Origin: Trichobilharzia szidati
Taxonomy: Eukaryota > Platyhelminthes > Trematoda > Strigeidida > Schistosomatidae
Assembly (NCBI GenBank): GCA_944472155.2
Contig: OX235271.1
Coordinates: 120,471,329 to 120,535,328, forward strand
DNA length: 64,000 nt
Direction: 5' to 3'
Position 1 is the first letter of the stretch. Each line of letters opens with the position of its first letter. The notes beneath the pieces are model-generated. The model was not told where the DNA came from, did not search any database, and saw nothing but the letters and a program-made list of their open reading frames with translations. This document shows positions 26,329 to 38,989 of this stretch, in pieces. The translations under genes were made by a program, and so were the position numbers.

Positions 26329-27932
26329 CGCGAATATACATAATATACATAAGTTTACAAACATAAATTCAAATATAAACCAATCATGATGTTTTGTCAA
26401 TGGGATAATAAGATTATACAGATAAATTGTGCAATCACTCATAATAGTATTAATGATAATTGTTGTATCACTAACAAGGAATATGAATTACTGAACACAA
26501 AATGCACCGACAAGTAGACGGAATAGCTATGGGTTCACCATAAGGCCCAATCTGAGCTGACTTCTGCGTCTCTAAACTTGAAAACGGGAGATTGAAAGAC
26601 TTCATCAAAGAGTTGGATACGTATTACCGTTATGTCAATGATACATTTATCTTAGTTTATGGGGAATGCAAAAATAGACGAATCGTTGGTGAAATTCAAT
26701 AACATCCACCCTTCGCTTACTTTTACTTGGTAAGGGGAGCAGGATAACAAACTACATTTTCTGGATATCTTGCTAAGTAGGCGAGAAGATGGGTCACTTG
26801 GGAGAAGCATGTATGGAAAAAGCACATTCACAGGGCAATACACCCACTACCTTCATTACGTGCCCATTAAATATATAGGAAATGTTGCTTAATGTCTTAA
26901 GAGCATAGCGAGAAAGATATGTACAGATGTTCACCTAAAAAAGGAAATTGGATATGTTCATGATTCCTTGACGGAAATGGACTATCCGAATAGTTTCATC
27001 AAGAAACATGTGAAAACACTGGAGAGAAAACCTGAGGCTGACTGCGTGTAAAGAGCCCCTATTTATTAAGTTACAATTTAATGGTGACTTGTCAAGTGAG
27101 ATTTTATTACAGAGACTTTCCAGGAGTATACGAAGAAAGTTTCACGCAGCATACCTATGTTTGTCATTCTGTAACCGATGAATGACTGGGACTTAAACAA
27201 AGGATAAGCCACATAGTTTTGCCACATCTGTGTGCATTTATCAATTTAACTGAACCTGCGATGATAGTTATTTTGGGCTTACTATTAGACAGCTTAACGA
27301 ACGCGTTACTGAACACCTCTCATCGTGGTAAAGGGCAGAGAAAAACAGTCCGTAGCTCCATTTTAGTTGATAGTGGTCAAGTAGTGGAGAAAACGAAGGC
27401 TTTCAAGGTAATAAATCGCATCTTCCCAATAGACTTCATATTCGTCTACTGCACACAGCTGAGGCGATAGGCATTAGAACTGTTAAACCTAAGCTATGCA
27501 TTCAAAAGTAGTTCATACAGCCATTGTCCCTCGCTTGGCCTACTAAGATCTAACCAACTGATGACTTGTATGTTACTTATATGTTCAACCCCCTCTCACC
27601 CCCCTAATCTTATCACACCTTCAGTAAAACGTATTTTTTCCACTTCCCTTACAATCCAGCATTACTTAATCGATCCAATTGTTTTTCTTAGCCTTTATTG
27701 ACTACTACTTCTATTTGTTTGTTTAATCATGCTGTTTTTTGTTTTTCTTGTTATCGCAGATCTCCTCACCTCTTCATCCTTGTTATTGATAGAAGCATTA
27801 TTACCATTATTATCACTACTATTATTATGACTAATTGCACAATTTAAATGCATAATCTTATTATCCTAATGACAAAAACCGTGATTGGTTTACATTTGAA
27901 TTTTTACTTGTAAAGTTACGTATATTGGAGTT
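26329..27932 (+). mobile_element. Penelope-like element flanked by inverted arms (PLE C)
   Basis: Left arm 26329-26462 and right arm 27797-27932 are inverted copies. They share aaattcaaatataaaccaat/aaattcaaatgtaaaccaat, ggataataagattat and aaattgtgcaat. The PLE coding remnant (26480-27530) lies between them. This is the third PLE in the window with this layout. Confidence 0.75.
26480..27530 (+). pseudogene. PLE C RT and GIY-YIG remnant
   Basis: Plus-strand blocks in order: HRQVDGIAMGSP (RT motif B, followed by a stop), ADFCVSKLENGRLKDFIKEL, YYRYVNDTFIL near 26618-26650 (YVDD changed to YVND), LSRREDGSLG, a TFTGQYTHYL-like stretch, then the GIY-YIG region read across frames as CDDSYFGLTIRQLNERVTEH near 27240-27305. 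KTVRSSILV and HTAEAIGIRTVKPK follow. Many stops and frameshifts are present. The Asp-to-Asn change in the catalytic box and SYFG in place of SYIG would also inactivate it. Confidence 0.75.
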
Positions 27933-27960
27933 AAGGCCGACGAGACCTAGTTGAAGACAC
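27797..27960 (+). repeat. right arm and 3' terminus of PLE C
   Basis: The arm pairs with 26329-26462. Just outside it, ccgacga-gac-cta-gtt-gaag (27933-27951) has the form of a hammerhead core with two substitutions (U4 to C; GAAA to GAAG) and a 3-bp stem II. Confidence 0.45.
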
Positions 27961-28847
27961 TATTGTTCGCTTCAGTGTGTTGTTCTAAAAAATTAAGTAC
28001 TATTCACGCACAACTTATTCTGTCACAAGAAATATCAATGTACAGGAACAAATGAATTCTGTGTGTTACGTAATTACTTTTTTCCAAAGGAAACAATATT
28101 TTGAAAGGGAAATTCCACCTACCTTTACACGACTATGGATATTTTGTTCACAGTCATTATTTTTGTGCTTTTCTAAAGAGAATACCAAGAAATAAATAGT
28201 TCTTTAGTAAAAACAGACTGTCAGTAAAACAAACAAACAAAATCTACAATCTTCACAAATAGAATAATTTAGTAGTGAGTAAGCCCCAGGACTCTATTTC
28301 CTATTTCGCCTCAGAATGTCGTAAATTTTTATCTGGATTCCAGGAAGTCTCACTTAAAATAAAAGTCAAGTAATTATGGAAATTATAACCTCTACCCAAT
28401 TTAAGATCAGAGGTCACTTCAAACTATAAGATGCTTACATTTATGTTTGAGGGTATATCTATATAAACATAACCTCTGACTTACTTAATTCCTCACACAT
28501 AGCTTTTAACATGGAACAAATTCGTAGACTGCACAAATATTTACTTTGCAACAGACTTTTCATATTGAGGTACTGTGGTTTTGAAGAATCTTATGCGTTT
28601 CAAAACAGATCACATCAATAACTGACCTAGTTCAAAGAACGCTTGAGAGGATACATTAAACAATGACATATGTTAGTAACGTTAGAAACTGACGTAGTTA
28701 CACAAAAACCTGTGAACGTTAACAAAAGAGATTTTTTCCGCTTTCTTTTCAATTATTGTTAGCGCTAATAATATAACAGCAGGTACAAGGAAAATGGAAA
28801 TGAGAACATTTCTTCTATAACTACATTTATTTAGATCTAGCTGTAAG

Positions 28848-29945
28848 TATTATTACTCTTTCCCTTGGTTCCGAATACAAAGCAGGGCTTCAATAGCACA
28901 TCTCCACATCGTCCTACTCCATGAGGTCCTCTTCAGATGGCCCTACGATTGCCCATAACCTCTCATCTCCTCCTCACACGATTTCCTCTATGTTACACAC
29001 GAACCACAGGCAAACTCGTCGCTTCCTATTCGGATTGATTCCATTCTAGAGATGGCCTGACGTGCGATATCACTCGACTGTCTCTTCAGCATGTGCCCAT
29101 TCCCCTTCCATTTCCTTCGACATATTTGTTGAGCACAATGTTCTTGATTGCTTCATTCGTTCGTTCGTTCCCAGAGTTCCCTGTTGCCAATTCTTTCTCG
29201 CCAGCCATTTCATCTTCAGTAGGGAGCCAAAGAAGGCAGCCGTTGTTAAAATTCTGCAGAAACCTGTTGGAAGTGACTTTCGTGACGCGCAGTGCAAGTC
29301 TCTCACCCATATAGAAGAACTGTGTGACTGACTGACTTAGCTTTTATGTTGAAAATCCGGAAATTGTCCTTGGTACTGAGTGAGTGCACAACATTTCCAA
29401 ACTGAGTCTTCACATTGGTGGATGAGTCTGTTTTGCCTTTCTAATTCTCGTTGGCTTTGACATACGTGCGGCTGTCTGTATTTGAAACGATGCTGGCTAC
29501 CTAGCTCAGTGAAGGAAGTGGCCTCTTACAGATTTCTCCCGTTGAAGGCGATCGATGCTGTTTGTTGTTGTTGGTTGATTGGTTGGTTATCTTCATCACC
29601 TACATCTTCCCTATATTCACGTATCCTTTGTCCTGTTTTCCTTTGCTACCTACTTCTTCTGCCACCTTGTAGCTTTTCGCCTGAAAGGCTTCGAGTCTGT
29701 GTGACTTTAGACATATATCACCTGTGCAATCCAGATCTTCCAGTGTCTTCTTATCTGTGGTCCAGTGTATTCCCGTCTCCTTCCTCCCAAGAACAGTTTG
29801 ACGCATAATCCAGTCCACCACAATTAAGAATATCATTGGTGATAATAGACACTCTTGCCTTACTCCTGTATTCACTTGAAACGCCTCGCCGCGTTTTCCG
29901 TTGTGGATCACTTGAAAGTTAACATTGTCATATAACTGTTGAATG
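28848..29945 (-). pseudogene. 5'-truncated RTE LINE, RT C-terminal half
   Basis: Minus strand reads MIHNGKRGEAFQVNTGVRQE and LLSPMIFLIVVDWIMRQT (RT motif B), then LEDLDCTGDICLKSH where the catalytic FADD box should be, so motif C is lost. Further on comes GERLALRVTKVTSNR, the decayed equivalent of the GSETWRVTKN region. The 3' end is marked by gccctgctttgtattcgg and an AT-rich tail. Frameshifts are frequent. It is closest to the decayed copy at 50325-53312, with which it shares GERLALRV. Confidence 0.75.
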
Positions 29946-29949
29946 GAGC

Positions 29950-31515
29950 TAATTTAGCTGCAGTTTCAGTTTCTACAATTACTTGAAAGAGCATAATCAA
30001 CTTGATGTGTAAATTCTTGTCTCATAATAATTTTTTCAATTTAATGGGAACCAGGCACTAATAACCTCCGAAATGGTGATAGTGAATTCTTAGAAACAGA
30101 TTGACTAAAGAAAATTTCAACGCTGGAATTCTTCTGTCTGGTATTTTTATTTCAATTATCAGCAAAACATCTCATGAACCAGTAGGGTTTTCATTGTTTT
30201 CAGTTTTTGATTGTATCTGCAATCCAAGAAATAACTGTAGATCTTCTAATGATATCAATGTGCATGTGTCAGACGGCTTAAAACAAATTACCTTATGAAA
30301 TTTCATAGTGTTTCCACTTGTCGTCATTAATGTACACGAACAATACAATACGAATAAAATCATACGAGTAAAGTCATCTGACGACAAAAGACGAAAGAAC
30401 GCTAAAGTAAGGTATACGAAGCCTTAAGATATTGAAAGTAAGATGGGACCGATTTTGGGACATATTACCATAATTTCCGTTTGCTGCACTTACCAAAATT
30501 AAGGGAATCATGCTTTCTTTATTCAGCTCATATCACTTTCCGTGACTTCACTCAGCGATGTTTAATTCTAGCCACTCTCAACCTTGTAAAATATAATTCT
30601 ACTTCTATAACCTGAAGATTGATATAAGGCAAGTATGCTAAAGAAACATCACAGCGCTATTAGGTGTTGCACCTTTATACTACCACGGCAACACCAATAA
30701 TTACGAATATCCTTGCAATAGGTAAATATAACGGACGCATAATAAATACGTCTCACATTGATATTCTTGCTCTTGATGGCTGCATTGTCTAGACATATCT
30801 GTCCTGTCAAATTGCAAATTAATCGATTGAATGATGCCCACAGTAAATTAATCCAATATTTTGTACCTTGACAATGTTTAGTCTTTACAAGAAATAATGA
30901 ATGGAAAAAATTCACAGACAGAAGAAAACAAAAACTAGAATTTTTCTGCAGTCATTTGTCTAAATAACTTCAGACTACTTAAACACCAATTACTTCAAAT
31001 CAAAATAATACCAAAGTTGTCTTTTTTGACAGACAGCAAGTTAATTTCATTTGTTGCTCAATATATTCTCAAAAAGCAAAAGAGTGACATACTTCACGAA
31101 AATGGACTTCATTTATTATCACATTGTTTCACTTTAACTAAAAATATAAATTCATTGATTACAAGATTATAAAAGTAGGTACATTGTTACTACTTCCTCC
31201 CAGACAGTGAATAGTAGACAAGTGAAAATAATATGACGGTATACTGAGCTAATATATAGAAATTTAGACCGATCTATATGCTACACTTCGATAGTTTTTT
31301 TTCGCATGGAAAGAGATCACTTAATAATCCACATAACCTTCAATTTAAACCTCATTAAGTAAGATTAATCGGGAAATTGTGAAGATCCCATGGCAAAGTA
31401 AATAAAGAAAATATGGTATAGTTGCATAAGTGGACCTAAGGCATACGGGAATCACATCAGTCAACCAATACACTCAATACACTAAAAATTCTGATTCGAT
31501 CACAGTTAGATTGGG
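29950..31515. other. no recognisable feature
   Basis: Short ORFs only, with no motif recognised on either strand. Confidence 0.35.
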
Positions 31516-31519
31516 ATTA

Positions 31520-31700
31520 GAATTAGCCTTTTCTTTCATTCCTATGGATTCTGAGTGGAACATAAGACTTCATGCGTGAGTTTTGAAGTTTCCCTAGCGG
31601 CAGAATTTCTTTTCGGGCTGAAGTCACTAACTTCATGCTCACCTTCCTTTTAATAGGGAACCATATACAAGGTATGAAGGTATTCTACGGTTGAACCACA
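31520..31700 (-). repeat. degenerate SINE1/RTE tail relic
   Basis: The order ggattctgagtggaacataa, gacttcatgc, then a segment like ctaacttcatgctcacc parallels the tail and middle of SINE1 at 42495-42640. The tRNA head is not recognisable. Confidence 0.35.
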
Positions 31701-31704
31701 AACG

Positions 31705-33845
31705 CAAAGTGTATCTTGAAGTGAATTGGTTGATTTTTCCCCTATGAATATCGCTACTGAGAATAATTGCTAAATGTGATCAGAATTCACACCTTTACTC
31801 TGAGGAAACGTAACCGGTGGTTCAGTTGATAATGTGTCAAGAAAATTATCTAACTTCAGACAGGTGAAGAGGTGAGTGAGTTCGATGTGCTTTTTATTAG
31901 CTTGGCTTCAAACAATGCAAACTGCTTTCCACCTCTGTAAACTTTATTGATTTGTGTGGGAGACTTCACCTAAGAGTAAATACAGAATCACTTTCTGTTT
32001 CACTTGCTAGATACAAATTACTTTGCTGAGGTCACATATTTTTATCCACACTTGCTTAGTTGCAAAGTAGATCATGGTTAATTCTGTTGTCGGAGTTTGG
32101 AATTCACAATTGCCTGAATGGGTTACAAGTTATTTTCCTGTTTTCGTTATAGTGAGCTGATACAAATTGGAATATTTCTGTCTGGTAGTCATTCATTCAC
32201 AACATAAAAATGCCATCTATTAAAACGGTTAAAAAACGTAGATAAGACCGATCTAACCTTTCTACAGTCCTATCAATGCTTTTATAAAGCTGTTCTTAGT
32301 TAATCCAAACGAATCAGAAAGTAAGTGGTCACCAAAAACAAAAAAAAGTGTGGCATACTGTCAGATTCACGAGGTTAGTTACTGAGTAACATTAAACACT
32401 AACAAAACATATAACATACTTGAACTCATAATAGACGTCAAAACAAAATATTATCTACTTATCTTAAGTTTTTTTTCGTATTAAATCCATACCCTACTAG
32501 TTAAAAATCAAATTGCAAGTCAGATAAGGAAAATTTATTTATTGTTCTTTCTTATATTCCATAAATTAACTAACTATTCATTTTTGACAAAAATAAAATT
32601 TTACTTTTGTCCCCTGATACCTGATTCAATTATTTTTCTTAATTTTAACAGAAAAGCACTACTCATAAAAAACTGAAATAAACATCGTATTACATTCTTG
32701 TCATACAAAGAAATGTGTAGAATAAATAAATATAATATGGAAATTAATTTAACAATAAGGGTAAGCATAGTTCTACATTCAACAGCAATCAGTGAGACCG
32801 GAGCGTAGAACGGCAACACCTATCCGTATTCTATGTTCAGCTTTCGTTCACTAGAGGAAAACAAACTCCGCAGAAACAGTTGGATGTCAAAGCCGTATAT
32901 ATATATATATTCGTTATTTTTATTTATTAATTCGCAATCGTATTTTTGATATGCTATGAGAAATAACATTTCGATTAGTATTTATATAAAACTGTTCATT
33001 GTGCACCAGTGCCTATACTAAATATCAAGTATACCTAATATTATAATTCTTGTCAAGTTTAAAGTAATTTCATTAGCTTTACTTGTGTGTGTGTGTGTGT
33101 GTGTGGTTCTTATTTATTTCTTTTCCATTCTAATGAATTTTGAAACTGAATGAATAACAGTCACTTTCTGTGTTTATTCTTGACAAACATTTAACCTTGA
33201 ATTGTTTCATTGTAATGTGTTTTCACAGTTTTGTACATAGTGATACAATCGAAAATTTAGACATAAATCATTATGAATTCTAAATATACAAAGTTTACCC
33301 TACGCAAAATTAACTATTTTGCCTATTTTGTTAAATACTAAACGACAGTTGCTGCTTGACATACGCGTATGTCATAAAATTAGTATCAGCTATGAAATAA
33401 CAGCTGCCCTTTTCTTATAACACATACTTTTATGATTATTGATGCCCAGCAATAAGAGAGGAGCTTCAAAGTAACGTACAAGCAAACTTTCTTTAGTTTC
33501 CTGCTCAGAAATATTAACATGAGAAAACAATATACCGATGAACTTTAGTTTTGTACATGAGAGTGATTGTTTATCTACAGTTGCAAAGTTTCTAACTTTA
33601 GTCGTAGTAAGGTATCAATGCTGTTTTCTTTCTTCTGATATCAAACGAGAGTTCAGACGAAAAATAGTAGTCCAAAAAATAGGTTACAAGACGGATTAAA
33701 TGTAAGTTATTATACTTTCCTGTTATTTATCAGTCACCATGACTGAAGTTACAAACATTATCATATATAACATATTAATGTTACAAGTTACCTGAAGTTA
33801 TAGTAAAATGTCATTGCCCATTAGGTTAACCAAGTTGTTTGAAAG
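31705..33845. other. no recognisable gene; microsatellites
   Basis: AT-rich sequence with (at)n at 32898-32911 and a (tg)n run at 33085-33104. No coding or RNA feature is supported. Confidence 0.4.
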
Positions 33846-33849
33846 AACG

Positions 33850-34085
33850 AAAACCACTAACCAATGACAATGGGTGGCGATTGTAATATAAGTCGCTAAC
33901 TGTCAGAAGTTAAAATTCATTCGTGATTGGATTCCGTTCGAGTGGCTGAATGGCTTGCCTTGTTACTCAAAGGTCCTGGATTCCATTACTTGTTGGGGTC
34001 AAGAGTGTAAACTGATGAAGCGTCTAAATTTTGGATGAAACGGCTGTTCAGTGCTTCACTAACCGACTTCATGATCGAACCTTAA
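33850..34085 (+). repeat. SINE-HH copy 2 with 5' extension and hammerhead module
   Basis: The tRNA-like head reads gttcgagtggctgaatggct (box A-like) and aaggtcctggattcc (box B-like). The upstream block (33895-33925) is the minus-strand version of the gaattctaacttct repeat. The hammerhead block follows at 34011-34053, then a tail ending near atgatcgaac. Layout matches the minus-strand copy at 39715-40060. Confidence 0.65.
34011..34053 (+). ncRNA. hammerhead-like module in SINE-HH copy 2
   Basis: Stem I is actg (34011-34014) with cagt (34049-34052). The core atgaagc (34015-34021) fits CUGANGA except C3 and A9. Stem II is gtct...ggat, GAAA lies at 34037-34040, and stem III is the near-palindrome acggctgt with U17 as the cleavage-site base. 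The string ctgatga at 34012-34018 is in the wrong register for the stems. Confidence 0.5.
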
Positions 34086-34138
34086 ATAATGCAAGTAATT
34101 TGAAACTGTCTAATTTCAAACAAAAATAATCCTTTGTT

Positions 34139-34735
34139 TTAGTATCGTTTCATCTTTTTTATCTGTGCATTATCAGCATCAGTATCTAGAACACTTGATA
34201 AGTTCATTATAATTTTGTGACAGCGATTCTGTAGATCATGTAGTAGCACTGACTTGACACTAGTAGTGGAAATCCGTATCTCCTTCTTTATTCTGAGTAC
34301 AGTAGATTTCCACACTGATCTCAGAGCAGTGGACGCTTGTCTTGCTATTCCAGTTCTGTATTTCACATCGTCATCACTGCCTCCTGTGTTTGAAATGACG
34401 CTGCCTAGATAGACGGAAAACGTGGCCTCATCCACATTTCTCCCTCTGATGATGATGACTGGTGTTTTGTTGTTGTTGTTGGTGGTGGTGGTGGTGGTTA
34501 GGTATCCTCATCACCCTCATCTTCTCTATGTTCACTCGAATTTCTGTCTTCGTCCCCTACCTCGCGTGTCAACTGGTTGGATTTTACCTGTAGATCTTCG
34601 AGTTAGTGTGACAATGGAAACAAACCATCCACACAGTCGGGATCTTCTTTAGTCATCTTAAAAGCTTAACGCATGCTTGTCTTCATACTTCGCGCTGTGT
34701 GCTCCATGATCTAGTTGATCACAGTAAGCATTATC
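34139..34735 (-). pseudogene. RTE LINE fragment, subfamily 2
   Basis: The minus strand reads YLGSVISNTGGSDDDVKYRT, GIARQASTALRSVWKST, RIKKEIRISTTSVKSVLLHD and LQNR, matching the copy at 21490-22370. A (ggt)n/(gtt)n run at 34469-34499 is the expanded Gln/Pro-type microsatellite found at the same RT position in other RTE copies. The fragment runs from RT motif B to just past HDLQNR and lacks the normal 3' tail, so it is truncated at both ends. Confidence 0.7.
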
Positions 34736-34870
34736 ACCGGTGGCTGAGTGTTCTAAGCGCTTGTCATGTAATCCGAAGGCCCTGAGTTCGAAATCTAGTG
34801 CCTAGCGCCAAACTAGAGCAAAACAGTTGTCCAGTATTCCCTGGTTTTCAATGGTTCTCTAGCTGATATT
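34736..34870 (+). repeat. SINE-HH copy 3 (partial hammerhead module)
   Basis: The tRNA-like head reads ggtggctgagtgttctaagc (box A) and ctgagttcgaaatct (box B). The hammerhead block has lost the CUGANGA half and keeps caaactagagcaaaacagtt followed by gtccagt, i.e. the end of stem II, the GAAA position (caaa), palindromic stem III acagttgt and the cleavage-site C. The tail is 'ccctggttttcaatggttct'. It abuts the RTE fragment. Confidence 0.6.
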
Positions 34871-34874
34871 AATT

Positions 34875-35920
34875 TGTGGTCGATTTCGATAAAACAAATG
34901 AAATCTTTACAAATCAACTCCTGAAAAATTTTATTATTGTCAAAGTAAGCTGTGTTCATAAGCGAAATATAATTACAAATCGTTTCAAGATCTAGTGCAA
35001 GTTTGATCATAGTGACAAATGGGTTGTAGTCCATGTGAATTTGATTGTGAGTTGGAATGTAAATGATGTAAATAGAAAGTATGTCAATGGAATGTAAATT
35101 TCTTAAACGCCACAGGAATGTATTGCTTGACGATTGGTGGAAAATCACTAAACAAATCTTTGAATCTCTCTGTGCATTAACTTACCTGATAATGCAAATT
35201 TATGGCTTCTTGTCATGTTAACTTACTTTATCATGTTTGATAACCTGTTATGTGGTATAAATGCATCAGTAGTGATAAGTTAATACAGAACTGTCTCCCT
35301 TCAATCCTTATTAGATTTTAGAAACGTACTGTTTACGTCGAGTATGAAATGAAAAATGTATTAAAACTATTTCTGTTGAATTTCTACTAATTATTCAGAT
35401 GTTCCATGTATGCATTGCATAAAGGATTTCAGAAATTAGCAGATTTATTTAAGCTTATCATAAGCATAAGTAATGGTGGCAATCAATCCACTTTACTGAG
35501 TTCTTTAAAAGAAAATACGATAAATGCTCTACTGTATTATGATAACAACGAAATAAGGATCTTGAGTGAAGAAATAATAAAAATATGAATGTTCACCGTA
35601 GACTAGTATGAATTAAGTGGTGCTTATGAAAATATCTACTGTTTTTAGATAACTCATTAAAAAAACTATCTGTAAGTCTATTATGTGTACTATGACTTAG
35701 TGGCTATGTTGTATCCATACATTAACTCGAATTCATTTGCTGGTTTACTAGTTTAAAAGTCACACTCAGCGTACGAAGACTTACAATGCCGTTTTATTTG
35801 TGTAGGTCAAGATAACTGAAGCGATGTCACGTTGACTGTATGAAAGTGTGCAAATTCTGCGCTGCTGAAAAACTTCAAATTACAAATAAACGAAACCTCA
35901 GTATCATGGTTTTTATAGTA
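34875..35920. other. no recognisable feature
   Basis: One 111-codon minus-strand ORF (34813-35148) overlaps the SINE tail and shows no family motif. Nothing is supported. Confidence 0.35.
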
Positions 35921-35934
35921 TACTCACAAAAGAG

Positions 35935-37740
35935 CATCGAGAGGCTGTTAAAAGACTAAGAAGAAATAAAAACATAGTTATTGCCAGACCGGATAAGGGC
36001 CGGGGATAGTAATTATGGGCAGGCATCATTATATAAACAAGAAGAACTCCATACTAGAGGATGGGAACAAGTTTCAGAAGCCAAAAAATAGTGAAGGACC
36101 AGACTAAAAAGTATAGAGAGACATAACAAACTTTTTGAAGGATTTGAAATGTAAAGGGTATATATCACCTAAAGCATACGAAAACACCATCTCACTCATG
36201 TACGGTCTGCCGAAAGTGCATAAATCAGGAATACCCCTATGTCCCATACTTGATATGTCTCATTTACCCTATTACGAGACGGCAAAGTGGCTGGTACAGC
36301 TACTGCAACCCTTGCATGACGAGTTAGTGAAGCATAGCGTCAATGATATTTTCTAATTTATTGAAAAGACTGAAAACTTGAAGGCGTCTGGTGAACATTT
36401 GCCATCATTTTATGTTTCATCTTTATTCACTAATGTGCCTCTGATGGAAACCATCGATTATATCTGCGAACAGATTACAGAAAGGAAATTGTGCACTGAT
36501 ATTCCTATTAGTAATATGAAACAACTACTTCTTAAATGTACAACAAATGTCCAATTCTTGTTTAATAATGAAATGTACAGACAGGTTAATGGTGTGGCCG
36601 TGAGATCCTGACTGGGACCTATTTTTGTGAACGTATTCCTAGCAAAAGTAGAAAATAGTCCGTTGAAAGATGAAATAGCAAAAATTGGAATGTATTGTCG
36701 TTTCATGGATGATACCTTTGTAAGGTACGAGGAAGGATTACGTGGTGATTTGATTTTGAACAACTTCAATAATGTTCACCCAGCGATTCATTTCAGGAAC
36801 GAAGAAGGATACGACTTTTTGCACTTCCTCGACGTCCTACTAACGAGAAGAGAGGATGGTTCTATCAAAAGAACCACATTTAGAAAGCTAGAGACCAATG
36901 CTCAGTATACACACTTCTTTAGCTTCGTACTGATGAAATACAAACGTAATCTGATCAGACGCTTGGTATTTAGAGCGAGGTCCATTGGGTTCGAAGATTA
37001 TGTAGAAAAAGAACTCCAGGTAATCCGGGATATTTTAAGCGAGAACTGATATCCAGAGAAGTTCATTAAAGCCAACATAGTTCACAATAATCGTAAACAT
37101 GAACTTGCAATGTTGAAGAAAATGCCTTTATTTTTACATCTATAATTCACGGGGAAACTCCTACGGAAATTCTACCGCAACGTTTAACTAGGGTGACAAA
37201 GAAAACTCTCTACTCTGCATATCTGTTCCTATTCTTCAGTAGCCGTCCCATGTTCACTCAACAACAAATAGATGTCTTAATTAACCTTAGCTTTTCTTCA
37301 TGCATAATCCATTTCAACTGTTCCTGCGGTTCAAGTTACATAGGGCGTACGATTAGGCAGGTTCTTCTACGGGTTAGAGAACATTTACCAGCTTGGTTCA
37401 GCAAGGGGGAAATTAAATGCATAAAAAGCCCGATTCTGTCACACTTGGTTGATACTGGACATCTCATTGACGCCAACATAGCCTTCAGGGTTATATAGTA
37501 AATTTTGAAGTCGTTATCAAGTACAGTTCGCTTACGTCTGCTACACATAGATGAAGCTGTTGCAATAAGATCGACTAAAAATGAAGTTTGTGTACAAAAG
37601 AACACGTCCAGACGCTATTCCTACCATGAATTAGTGATTCTTCTTCTCACCAAGAGTGCCTTTTCCCTTTATCCCTCTTGGGGGTTTCCCTTCTTTTTCT
37701 TTGCTTATAATTACAGCTATTACTATTATTCGTTATAATT
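35935..37740 (+). pseudogene. PLE D reverse transcriptase-endonuclease protein (broken)
   Basis: In order: RRNKNIVIARPDKG (N-terminal PLE signature), ISLMYGLPKVHKSGIPLCPI, FYVSSLFTNVPLMETIDYIC (RT motif A region), YRQVNGVAVRS-stop-LGPIF (motif B), MYCRFMDDTFVRYEEGL (catalytic box FMDD), HFLDVLLTRREDGSI, and the GIY-YIG core IHFNCSCGSSYIGRTIRQ with REHLPAWF (37300-37400). The end is HIDEAVAIRSTKNEVCVQKN. Frame 36135-37049 is interrupted by stops at 36354 and 36609, with frameshifts on both sides of 37050-37190. The GIY-YIG catalytic residues that can be seen are intact. Confidence 0.8.
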
Positions 37741-38179
37741 TATACCCTCCATTCAAACATTCTTTCAATATTATCGAATTTCTCATTTATACTATCTTGA
37801 CTCATCATTAGTAATATTATCTTTTTTCTCATTATATACCTCCACCTCTTTCATTTTAGACGTTGTTTATTTCATGATGAACCTCTCATTGCAGTCTTAC
37901 TATCTCCTCTTGCCACTCTCCTGACCCCTTTTATAACCTTGAACTGACTTATCACTTTTTCCTACCCCGTATTCTACTAATGTATTATGACCATTACAAT
38001 CACTGTCTCCCATTTCACAATATTTTGCAAATGGATTCAGCCTAGCACGTTTGTCACACAAATACTACTATTTATTTTGACACCCCATAACTAATCCGTT
38101 ATTCTACGCGTAAATGTATCCGCCGCACTACTGGCCATTATTGTAACGACAAAAATATTATATTTTATGATTGCAAGAA

Positions 38180-38225
38180 CCTGAAGAGAAATTATTGAAA
38201 AGAATATTCTTCGTCCAGACTGACT
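38180..38225 (+). ncRNA. hammerhead-like terminus of PLE D (relic)
   Basis: ctgaaga (38181-38187), a short AT-rich loop, gaaa (38197-38200), then a 12-nt perfect palindrome (38200-38211) followed by C. This is the order core - stem II - GAAA - stem III - cleavage-site C. Stem II has almost no pairing, so activity is doubtful. Confidence 0.35.
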
Positions 38226-38989
38226 TTTAAAAGCTCAGTAAGCAAATTCATTGTCGTAATAAAATATAATCCAGAACCCTTTTGTAAAAATTTCTAAATA
38301 TAATAAATGAGTTGCATTTTTCAATATACGCAACAGGTAAAAACAAAGTGAGGTATAATAAAATGTTTCATTCATGCACAGGTGGTGAATTTGTTCATAA
38401 TAATTTTTCGTAAACTATTGGTTGGTTAATTTCGTTACTAAATTAGTGTAGAATTGAAAATGGACCCAAAAAATGCAACGATCGTAAGCATTCGTTTAGC
38501 TTCAGATTTTTTTTCAAGATTGACTACAACGCAGATGTTCTTGTAATTTCATTCAAATGCCCATCATATACTAGCAGAAAATAAAACATCATTATGCAAT
38601 CAGGACTAACTGGAATTGAATCTTGAATAAATTCTCTGGTTGTTAATGCAGCTACTTAGAGGAATATGAGCACTAATTTCTGTTTAAAAGAAAATATCAT
38701 GAAATCTTTATGTTAAAATATTTTGGACACATATTTGGGATGATGTATTTCGAAAAAGAGGGTTAGGAATCAAATGCTTCATAATACGATGCGTTGACAA
38801 TAATGTATATTTATGAAAACGAGAATTAGACGTCTTTTACCGCGTTAACGAGTATGTAGAATCTACGAGGAATTAAAATCTACCCAGTATGTATTTGCAT
38901 TTATATCACACGGGCATTTTTCATATTTTAAAGGGGAGCAAAGGTCCGTCGACTGTGAAGTAGCTGAATTATCTCCTCCGATTTTCTAT

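Larger units (their letters stand above)
35925..38230 (+). mobile_element. Penelope-like element, longest RT-to-GIY-YIG copy (PLE D)
   Basis: A 5'-truncated PLE in plus orientation keeps most of the RT, the linker, the GIY-YIG domain and a 3' terminal region. No inverted left arm was found. The 3' terminus (38181-38211) has ctgaaga, gaaa and the perfect 12-nt palindrome aagaatattctt. Confidence 0.75.

Noticed and set aside
29062..29331. 89-codon plus-strand ORF that recurs at 52889-53089 on the minus strand
   Set aside because: The repeat of this ORF looked like a conserved peptide, but both are antisense to the decayed RTE 3' region of the GERLALRV lineage.
34012..34018. Literal CTGATGA string taken as the hammerhead core
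   Set aside because: In that register stem II starts three bases too late and stem I does not pair. Shifting by three bases gives atgaagc, with stem I (actg/cagt), stem II and stem III all fitting and agreeing with the other copies.
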